Part shown: positions 24,113 to 34,300 of the stretch, piece by piece | How positions within the stretch are numbered: position 1 is the first letter of the stretch | How the letters are laid out: each line of letters starts with the position of its first letter | Translations under genes and position numbers: made by a program | The notes under the pieces: model-generated | What the model was told of the DNA's origin: nothing | Database searches by the model: none | Seen by the model: only the letters and a program-made list of their open reading frames with translations | Source: Amphiduros pacificus | Taxonomy: Eukaryota > Annelida > Polychaeta > Phyllodocida > Hesionidae | NCBI GenBank assembly: GCA_949316495.1 | Contig: OX439010.1 | Span: 25,115,766 to 25,179,765, forward strand | Direction of reading: 5' to 3' | Length of the DNA stretch: 64,000 bases

Positions 24113-24425
24113 AGGCCACGGGCCGTGGCGCAGTTGGTTAGAGCGCCAGCGTATTAGCACCAGTTCCTCTGTGGTGATCCAAAGGTCATGGGTTCAAACA
24201 CCGGCCGTGCCGTTCAAACACCGGCCGTACAAATTCCCATATGAGCTGAGACCTGTGCCGAAGGGTTAACCCGTTGTTCGTGTAAATCTGTGACCGGGTG
24301 GGTTGTCATGTCAAGGACCTGCGACATGACATTTCAGTGAGGCAGCACATCTGCTACAAGTAGGTCTCATCACGAAATGACTGAAATAATGTTGAAAATG
24401 ATGTAAAACCCCAAACAAACAAAAA
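24113..24425 (+). mobile_element. tRNA-derived SINE, about 313 bp, looks full length
   Basis: The tRNA-like head has an A box TGGCGCAGTTGG (24126-24137) and a B box GGTTCAAAC (24191-24199). A conserved-looking body follows with gggttaacccgttgttcgtg and ctgaaataatgttgaaaatg, and the tail is aaaaccccaaacaaacaaa. Imperfect 13-bp flanks taatgtcgcccag / taatgtggcccag (24100-24112, 24426-24438) look like a target duplication, although the flanks are themselves array copies. SINEs ending this way are typical of molluscs. Confidence 0.85.
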
Positions 24426-24480
24426 TAATGTGGCCCAGCTGTGATATAACCCAATACAATAAGTTTTTGATGTAGAGATT

Positions 24481-25255
24481 TTGCCACTAACAAAATGCAC
24501 TCGCAACTCAACCCCATTCAACTTTGTAATCCCCCGCCCATGTCCATTATTCCAGTCTCACCAAGGTCTGGTATTTTCTCTTATAGAAAAAAAGATGTCA
24601 TGTGATATTCAATGTCTGTAACAGTTCTATTCATATGGTTATGATTATGTTATTGTTCATAAAGAGAAAATTAAAATTAAAATGTGCTGAGTAAGGGATG
24701 TGTTACAGGCTCATTCAAAACTATTCTTCACACTGGTAAAAAGACATGGGACACTCCTTTGCCTTCACAAGAGCACTTCGAACAATTACATGTCATAATG
24801 AGGTGTCTGCCATGAGCCAGTTATTTGCTAAAGAATTCTACAGATCTTCAAAACAACCATATATCCAAGGATCCATTAATATTTACTCTTAAAAGCTTTA
24901 TAGACATGAGTTTGAATGCAAATATTGTTGGGGATAAATAATCAGTTTTGCAAGTAGGTGCTGTTAATATCTCTGCTCATCCAAACCTTTGTCTGTTTAA
25001 ACATATGAGCTATATAGTATTTATCACTTGATCACTGTTAAACTCAGACAGCAGTATTTTAAACTTTGTTTCAAAGAAACGGTTCTAATGATAATGAAGG
25101 AAGGGTATCTTGTTCAATCTTTAAGTAATGAAGAGTGAGACGTCACTATTATGTACCTGTCAACAATATAATGTGCTTTTATCGTTTTAATTTTTTTTAT
25201 CCCATTTAAATTCATGTATTGTGCTATATTATATGTAAAACTGTATTGCTTGTTA
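24481..25255. other. Intergenic AT-rich sequence
   Basis: No gene recognised. It may be the body of a degraded retroposon ending in the following (AAT)n tract, but no coding remnant could be read. Confidence 0.45.
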
Positions 25256-25302
25256 TTAAAGTGTATTTATTTATAAGGATTGGATCTTGAGTCCGAATAA
25301 AG

Positions 25303-25397
<95 letters not shown>
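25256..25397 (+). mobile_element. Possible LINE/SINE 3' end with (AAT)n tail
   Basis: ggatcttgagtccgaataaa runs directly into about 30 copies of aat. A short unique end with a polyadenylation-like motif plus a trinucleotide tail is how non-LTR elements end. The 5' part was not recognised. Confidence 0.4.
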
Positions 25398-25400
<3 letters not shown>

Positions 25401-27189
25401 TAATATAATACACAACATAATTCATTCCCTGCAAATGAGAAATAATATATCCTGGTTCTGCATTTATAAGAATGTAGCTTTGTATCAACTTTGTATATCA
25501 TTGTATCCACTATTGTTATTATCCCTTGAATTCCAAGGAAAGCAAAGTTTTAACCAAACAGTGTAGCCATTATACCATCGCGACAGACCCAAATAAACAC
25601 TGATGATAAACATATTTTTTCCAAATCTAATCATATAACTTCAATGCAAAAATGGACGCAAAAATTTTGCATGCTATCTACTGTGATCATGGTAATGGTA
25701 TGTTAAAATGTATATTGGTCAAACAAAAAGAGAATGTACCATTGCCTATTACTTGACCATGTTGATAGTAACCTTTTACATGTGGCATAATTTCTATTAA
25801 ACACATGAGAAATAGAAATATCTTTCATGATTGGATATATTATAGTGATTATTATAACAACTTTACTAATGACAGATATGTATGAACACATTTTTTTTAC
25901 AATCCCCTTTATTCAATTGATGGAGAGGGAGATAATATTAACATTCTTAGCTTCATTATTAAATATATCAAAATTGTCATTCAGACATTAGTCTGGCTTC
26001 AAAATGAGCTATCAAGAAATACATTCCTCACAGTAGTTAGGCTGAAAATTGAAATTGTATTTATATATAACTTAGATTTTTTCATCCGAAATGTAAATTG
26101 TTTTCACCAAAATTAAGTATAAAATTAAAGAATTTTCTGATAAAACCACATCACTTCTAACCATTGTTTTCTGGGTATATATGTTGGTGCGTGTAGTTAT
26201 TGTACGGATTAGTTAGGTTTTAGGCCTAAAATGTAATTTATTAGAGAATCACCAATTCATGAGTTGTGAAAATCTAGTTCTATATTTTGGGTAGAAGACT
26301 TGTTTGCATTATTTAAGAAAGTCTACCCTGATTTTATCACTCCTCGTACCATGCAAAACATAATGTAAGTTCAGTTTGATATATCGCAGCTTATCTTATA
26401 ATCTCGTTTTATAGAAATATTATCTTATTTCCATGTTTGTTTTTGTTAAAGTTGTTGTACATTGTACATATGGGCTATAATGAACAAGAACAGTGAATCT
26501 CAAATAAGAATCATTTTCCATCAGCCTGATGATCATCTACACAATACTTGGGATTACCTCTAACATTCAAAAATGGGTATCCATTTACAATGTTATGAGT
26601 TCTTAAAATTGTTAAAATGAAAATATATATGTTTGTTTAGCAGCCCTAAATGGGCCTTCAATTCCTTCTTGTAAGATTGAGATGGAACTCAGTCTACAAG
26701 TTGGCTGACTTGTTTTGAGCAGTGCACAGACATTGTGGGAATCCCTTGTCGCTTCTTTGGGGAATCCCATAAATGACGTCATTCAAAAAGCTGTGTCAGA
26801 GTTTGAGACGATCTCAATATTTTGTCAAAATGCTTCATAATTGGTAATTTAGACGGAAAGGAAAACAAGCAGCAAGGTTAGTAGAAATAAAAGTATACTG
26901 CAGCATATTAATAAATGTCTTAATCAGTTTGCATTTGTTGTAATTTTGAGTCGCCCATTTATCACCCATTTGCCTGATCCGGAGCCCCAGACTTACCCAG
27001 ACCTGTGGTCGGTTCACCCGCTGCCTGTATCTAATGATCTCCGTAATTTCAAGAGCATAATATAATGTCAGAAAACATCCCAAATTTACATTAATTAACC
27101 TCTCAGCTCATCACTAAAGTTATTTACATGGCAAATTCATACACGACACATAATATATCATTTATCAATCTTCACATGAAATATTCTTG
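25398..27189. other. Intergenic AT-rich sequence
   Basis: No gene or named repeat recognised. One TGACGTCA palindrome lies at 26774-26781. Confidence 0.5.
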
Positions 27190-28245
27190 ACAGCTGTAAC
27201 TTAGTGTAAGTGTGGTAACAGGACACTCCGCACCCTGACACACCGCACCCGTCACTCTGCACCCGAAACTACAATGCACCCGAAACAGACCAACCCCATC
27301 AAATTTACTCAGTATAATCAAGACAAATCTTAATTAAATATAGCCTTTTGTCTTCCATGTGCAAATATTAGATCCATTCATTTAGCATGTTTAGGAAACG
27401 TAGGGTTAACAACCGTCAATTTCGCGCATTTTGGGCGTTGTCAGTTATTATATTATCCCACAAAACATGGCTAGTAAATTATATGTGTGCTATAATGGGG
27501 TATACCCACAAGCAACAATTGACATTAATTATTCTTATGAAGCGATGATCGTATGGTATATCCTTGGCAGCTTTACAAGTCAAATTTACACCTTTGCGCA
27601 TACAATCTTTGCCTTCGCGCACTGATCTTTCTCCAATGCCAAAAGATGAAAATTAATATATCAACCATTTGACTTGAATATTTGAAGAGAAGAGCTCCGT
27701 AGCTCAAATTTGAGTTGTCAATGATGTCAATCGGCCAAGAACTGACAGAGCAGTGCCCATTTGTGTGTTTTTGTAACAAAATTCTTATTCCGCACGTGCT
27801 TATTGTCACATTGGCGAGGTCACTGGGTGCAATTTTCATAACAATAGATTTACACGAATCGTATTGTTTATTCTTTGACAAAAAGTACAATGTTTCATTT
27901 GTTGTGTGTTTACAAGACAGTTTCATATCAGCCAATCCTATGATTGCGCGAATCCTATGGTTCTAATATTTGGCGAGATTTTGCAGGGATCATCACATGT
28001 ACGGATGTTGCTCTGCCATCGGATGTTGGTTTTGGTTACTTGTAAATAAAAGACGATTTAACAATGTTCTAGCATCATTAAATGTTAAATTATTTTGCGG
28101 CGGATGATAATTAATGATAATTCCAGGTCAGTCAGGGTACAGTCTGTGTCGAGTGCGGTTTGTCTCGGGTGCGGTTTGACTCGGGTGCGGTTATGTGAAG
28201 GGTGCGAGAATTGTCGAGAAAGCGTTAGTTTTACCACAGGCCGGA
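27190..28245. mobile_element. Candidate element bounded by inverted clusters of accgcacccg
   Basis: The left edge (27215-27290) has four spaced copies of a (c/t)(c/g)caccc motif; the right edge (28140-28210) has four copies in inverted orientation (gggtgcggt). Outer tgtggtaac and ttttaccaca also pair. No clear target duplication was found, so the limits and nature are uncertain. Confidence 0.4.
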
Positions 28246-29435
28246 TGGATGTTTATATTTCACTTTCATGCCAGGCCATGACGATCATCAGTTTCATGTA
28301 CTGTATCAGGTAAAGGTATTGAACACATTTTGATACTTCCCTGACTCTCTGACATTTCAACATGATTTATTTGCCTTTTCGACCAAACTGAACATTCAGC
28401 TTGCATTTATTTACTCAAATAGTCCTTAAGTAAACTATACTCTGCCTACCTTGTTGTGAGTTACATGCCACAAGACATTGTTATTTCAGCTCAAATCTGC
28501 CAGGCAACTCACAGTTAAGACTTGGACTTCAACCATGCCCTCGTCATTTCCTTTCAACCTGAAATGAATGTTTACCTTGATTCCCATTGCCTGAAATCAA
28601 TATGGTGAATATTTACCTGGTATTTTGTCCAATCAACAACTGATAAACATAAACCGGAAATGACGAGTCTATGGACACAACCACCACACGTTCAATACCT
28701 TTCCCTAATACATGTATTTCTGTACATGATGCTGATGATCGGCATGGCCTGAAATAAAAGTGGAATTTGAAACATGCATTGAGCCTGTGGTGTTACATTA
28801 AATCATTACACTTGTAAATAAAGTGGAAATTACTAGAATTCTACCAGTTGACCACAGATATAATATAAATATGCTAATGGTAGAGATTGTCCTGTGTTCT
28901 GCCTTTCTTGGTGAACACTTCTGTGTTTACTATGTTTACCATAGGCACTGACATCACATTAACTACCAGTGACAGTCAACCAGTGCATGGTCAGCACTTA
29001 ACTTGAAAGCTGCAATGATATGAGAGCTGCATTTCCAAACACTATTACTGCCAGTACAGGAACATCCCTCTCAAACTAAGAGCATGTAATCATTTAAAGT
29101 TATTCATATTCAAACCAAATTTATATTACTAAATATTATTATCAGACATAATAAGACATGGTTGCCATGTTCATTTTACTCTCCTGTATGTTGCATTTTA
29201 ATGTTCTTGTGGTTCATACAGGCTGTGGCAGTGATATATGTTAATAAGGAATCATACACGCTGTGAGAGTAAAAAGCTTTGACAAGTGTTCATACAGACT
29301 GTGACACAAGTAAGTTCTAAAAAGGGTTCATACAGGCTTTGACAGTAATAAACTTTGATAAGGGTTCATACAGTTCAGGCTGTGACAGTAAAGAGTTTTA
29401 ATGAGGATTCATACAGGCTCTGACAGTAATAAGTT
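28246..29435. other. Intergenic; diverged repeat around gttcatacaggctgtgacag
   Basis: Positions about 29215-29430 hold five imperfect copies of a ~50-bp unit with ttcatacaggctgtgacagt and aataagtttt. The remainder shows nothing recognisable. Confidence 0.55.
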
Positions 29436-29439
29436 AAAT

Positions 29440-30015
29440 AATGTCATATACCAGCTCTGCATGACCAAACAATGTCACATACCAGCTCTGCATGACCAAA
29501 CAATGCCACATACCAGCTCTGCATGACCAAACAATGTCACATACCAGCTCTGCATGACCAAACAATGCCACATACCAGCTCTGCATGACCAAACAATGCC
29601 ACATACCAGCTCTGCATGACCAAACAATGTCACATACCAGCTCTGCATGACCAAACAATGCCACATACCAGCTCTGCATGACCACACAATGTCACATACC
29701 AGCTCTGCATGACCACACAATGTCACATACCAGCTCTGCATGACCAAACAATGTCACATACCAGCTCTGCATGACCAAACAATGTCACATACCAGCTCTG
29801 CATGACCAAACAATGTCACATACCAGCTCTGCATGACCAAACAATGTCACATACCAGCTCTGCATGACCAAACAATGCCACATACCAGCTCTGCATGACC
29901 AAACAATGCCACATACCAGCTCTGCATGACCAAACAATGTCACATACCAGCTCTGCATGACCAAACAATGCCACATACCAGCTCTGCATGGCCAAACAAT
30001 GCCACATACCAGCTT
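29440..30015. repeat. 31-bp minisatellite, about 18 copies
   Basis: Very regular units of ccagctctgcatgaccaaac plus aatgtcacata; the main variants are gtcaca/gccaca and aaaca/cacaa. High identity suggests recent expansion. It ends about 255 bases before the first scramblase coding exon. Confidence 0.96.
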
Positions 30016-30269
30016 CTCTCCTTTGCATGGGGCTAACTTTTACACCCTCTCTGATTATGCAATCAGATATGTACAAATAATATAGATGTTTGTCTTCAAC
30101 TGATAGGAAAGATGTGACATGATATGGTCACAAGATGAACCTGAATGATTTAGTGAAGTTAAGATTTTGTCTGACAAATTTTTTTTTTAAATTTTTACTA
30201 ATCATTATTTGAGAATTGGTTATACTTGAGAGAATATTTTATTTGATTTTTGTCATTTTTATTACTCAG

Positions 30270-31345
30270 AATGTCTCGCGCTTCCGTCACCAGTAACCAT
30301 GGTGACGAGTCAGAAACAGCAAAACTGGTGACAGATGAAGAAGATGACAACGATGGGTCACTCAAAACCGTCAATGGAAAATCACCCAAATCATCAGGAG
30401 GAGTTTCACCCAAAATATCCACCCCAAAGTTCACTGGAAAGATTAGAATTAATTCAGTGACCACCAATGGAAAAGGGTTGGAAACTTCCAAACTTCTAGA
30501 TGACTGCGATGAAATTGTTGAAATTGGTGAAAATGAAATTGTGAATGAGAGGAGGTTTGTGCGGATGAGTGAAAGATATACAGAAGAGAGTAATGGTGAA
30601 AAGGGAGAAGTGAACATCGAACTGATTACTGTGGACGTCCACAGAGAACTCAATGACAGTGTCGAATGTGACGAGAAAATAGTCACCAATCTTAAAGAAC
30701 ATTCCACTATGAATGGGATATTAGAAAATGGGTCCTTTACACAGGAGATGAATGGCGTGGATGAATTAGTGAATGGTAAAGAGATTGATTTTGATGAGGA
30801 AGAGTTAGAAAGTGGCACGCCCAAACATAGCCTTACTACCGAGGCTTGTGGACATTGTAGTGAGAGTGACTCACTGGGAAAAGATGAAAAATCATCCTCC
30901 ATTGATAAGAGTTCTGAGGAAGAAGAGGAAGAGCAAATAGAAACTGTTATAAATGGCGAAGTGAGTCATGATGAAACAAGTGAAATAACCGACAGAGGCT
31001 CACAAACTAAAGATTTTATATCTATGCAGGAGTTATCATTTAATACGTCTTCCAAACCTTTCTCAGAATCTTTACCAAAAAATGAAACTAGCACAGAAAG
31101 TCAAAATACAGCTAGTTTGCAATCAAACCAAAATGAAGTCAAACCTAACGAGATGGCTGCAGGTGAGACGTCACCAAATCAGGAGGTTTCAGCGCCATCA
31201 AGCGAGAATTCACCAAATCATCAGGAACTGCCTGCAGCCCCCTCTGGTGAGAACTTGCCACATCAGGAGACAGGACTGCCACCTGGTGGGGGAGATGAAT
31301 GTCAATCAGATGTGCCACCAAATGCCACAGAAACAACAGAGCCAG
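30270..31345 (+). CDS. Scramblase exon 1 (acidic N-terminal region)
   Basis: ATG at 30271, one base after acceptor TTACTCAG. 358 codons with repeated Glu/Asp, Asn and Ser tracts; no domain recognised. The last ~60 codons contain three spaced variants of a Ser/Pro-rich motif (SPNQE, SPNHQE, LPHQE), a small internal repeat. Donor GTGAGT, phase 1. Confidence 0.85.
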
Positions 31346-34300
31346 GTGAGTGATGATATAGATAGATCAGCCAAGAGAATTTAAGCTACAAACTCCCACA
31401 TTGTTTAGGAAAATTCTGTTTCACATTGTTTTAGATATTTAGGTGAGAATGATTGTGTCTTTATGCTGGTTTCTGGGTGAGGGCTCCATGATGGATAAGT
31501 TTTAGTGTACTAAAAACCAGAAATAAGATTTCTTTCTGTTTTATACATGTACTTTTATTTTAACCTTAAATTGTGGAATACCCATGATGGGAAAGCAGGT
31601 GACATTCAAATTGTTTTTAATTTTGGAGAATTTCTAAATAAGAAAGGAACCTGAGAATATTCAACAGTCATGTTTCATACATTTTAAATGTAGACCAAAA
31701 ACAATAATATTGTAATTGAAGATTGATGTTGGTACTGCTTTCAGTGATGATGCAGCCAGGAGTAATGTATGGGTTCTGCCCACCAGGCCTAGAATGCTTG
31801 CTTGATGCGGGACAGCTGGTGATACACAAAGATAACCTCAGGCACAAACAGGGTAAGTGTGACAGACAGCCTCAGGCACAAACAGGGTAAGTATGACAGA
31901 CAGCCTCAGGCACAAACAGGGTAAGTGTGACAGACAGCCTCAGGCACAAAGATAACCTCTGACACAAACAGGGTAAGAGTCAGCCTCAGGCACAAACAGG
32001 GTAAGTGTGACAGACAGCAGTGACACAAAGATAACCTCTGACACAAACAGGGTAAGAGTCAGCCTCAGGCACAAACAGGGTAAGTGTGACAGACAGTCTG
32101 ATACACAAAGACAACTTCAGGCACAAACAGGGTAGGGAAGGTAGCTACATTGTCATAATCCAGATAATGTAATAGGTATCAGAATATTCATATTGGACAT
32201 TGGGTCATATGTTTACAGGAAACAAGAAATTTAGAAGACACTATTCTGCCTAATGTTAAAATAGAATTGTGTTACGAACAGATTACGAAACATTGGCATT
32301 GTTTGTTTACATGTTTTTATGTATTTTAAAATGGCTAATTGTTCCTGTTGTATTTACAGAATTCAATAAAGATGCATTGAGCCGCATGGAGATTATAGAT
32401 GAAACCAGGCGCCTCATGTATTATGTAGAAGAAGGTCAGAGACTTTTATTGTTCAGTAAATCTCATATAATCTGAGTCAACTTCTTTTTCATTTGTTGAC
32501 CTTTGTTGTTGCTTTCAAAAGACCTTTGTTGTTGCTTTCTAAAGTATTTGGCATTCTGAAGCTCTTCGCCAATCAGATCCTATGAGATGTGAAAATAATG
32601 GAAATACTAATGAAATGTTTTTTTTATATTTTATGCAAGTATTGTTTCGATATTATAGTTGTATGAACAGCATTTTGTTTTTGCTGTTACAGAGCCAACA
32701 CCTTTGTCAAGAACTTCTTTCCTGTTCAAATTGCATGATAGAAATAAACAGGTGAGTTTTTGTAGGTCATTTTGGCTACCCTATCACAATAATGTGGTCA
32801 ACACTGTAAAAATGGCATGACCTTAGCCAATTTCCCAAGGTTTTAAAAACATTTTGCAAATTGAGTGACATAAAGGAAGTCAAATCAGAAATGTTTATGA
32901 AAATTAAGATGATTCAGTTTCAAACATAATATGGGAGACAATTCTATAAATACAATATGAGTGAGCCTTATATACCGTAATACAAATGGGAGACAATTTT
33001 TATAAATACAATATGATGGCCATTTTATAAATACAATAGTGATCAAGGAGACAGAAATTATGATATTATCTCTCACTGTATCATAATGTTTCAGTGAGAC
33101 GTCCTGTAACTTTTGATGCAGTTTTGTTTTCAAATACACCAATGATTGTAGAGTGTGCTGTTTTTGGTGGTGTTTGCAGGAAGTGATGGAGGTGTACATG
33201 CCTCACAGCAACACATGTCTGATGTGTGGGATGAGTGTGCACTGCATGACCAGGTGCAAGTTCCAGGCCATGGTGTTTGCACCCCTCTCACAGGTCGCCG
33301 GCTTCATCCGCAGATCGTAAGTCACACCTCATCCAATAATCCAATCCAATAAGTTAAATTTGTCACTTATCCAATCATCAAGATAAATTTGTCGCTCATC
33401 CAATCATCAAGCTTAAAGTCACCACTCATTCAGTCATTAAGCTTTAAGTCACAACTCATTCAGTCATCAAGCTTAAAGTCACCACTCATTCAGTCATTAA
33501 GCTTTAAGTCACCACTCATCCAATCATCAAGTTAAATTTGTCACTCATCCAATCATCAAGATAAATTTGTCGCTCATCCAGTCATCAAGCTTAAAGTCAC
33601 CACTCATTCAGTCATTAAGCTTTAAGTCACCACTCATTCAGTCATTAAGCTTTAAGTCACCACTCATTCAGTCATCAAGCTTTAAGTCACCACTCATCCA
33701 GTCATCAAGCTTAAGTCACCACTCAATCAAGCAGGTAGGTTGATGGGAGGAATGCCCAAAGGTTGAAATGGGAGAGCTATATGATCTGTAGTTATACATA
33801 AATTACTTTAACTAGAAAAAAGACTATAGTTATGTTAGTATGAAATTTTTTAACTTTAAAATGTTCATAACCTGTATTTCAACTATTACAATTTTGTGTT
33901 TTAAATGTTTATATTGTAAAATAGTTTCATTATTATGATGCAAATTGATCTCTAGAAACCATGAAATCGATGTAACATGGAATTTGATTGTAATTCTTAT
34001 TATGGTTTGGGTGTGTTTTCACAGGAGAACACGTTTTGTGCAGGAATTTGAGATTTTAAACCATCAGGAGAGTGTCATTCTAGTCATGAGAGGCGGTCCC
34101 TCAGATCTGGAGGTCAGTGTCACCATATATGTACTATACCAATTTTTAAAGTAGTTAAACAGGCCTAAAGTTGATGGCATGATATTTATAGAAAATTGCA
34201 TCTTTTTTAGGGGTATTTTTTTCTGGATATTTGAGTTGAAATATTAAAGATGAAGATGAATTTAATTTTTCAGATTTACACGCCTGACTTGGAGAATGAA

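Larger units (their letters stand above)
22905..24480. repeat. 49-bp tandem array, split by two insertions
   Basis: Units contain gtttttgatataatgtggtg and atatatagcccaatgcaata. Copies occur at about 22910-22958, 23938-24112 and 24426-24475; the gaps are the 971-bp element and a SINE. One array served twice as a target. Confidence 0.8.

Noticed and set aside
24113-24210. Functional tRNA gene
   Set aside because: Has tRNA promoter boxes but an expanded middle and a SINE body and tail; it is a retroposon.
25267-25510. Poly-Tyr, poly-Leu and poly-Ile frames
   Set aside because: Readings of an (AAT)n tract; the same applies at 45375-45691.
27573-27935. Minus-strand 120-codon open frame
   Set aside because: No homology, no splice sites that fit, and it lies in an AT-rich block between inverted motif clusters. 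Possibly chance.
29434-30076. Repeated WSCRAGMWHCLVM-type frames
   Set aside because: By-product of the 31-bp minisatellite.
30198-30902. Minus-strand 234-codon open frame
   Set aside because: Antisense shadow of scramblase exon 1, where the sense frame has splice support and joins the scramblase domain.
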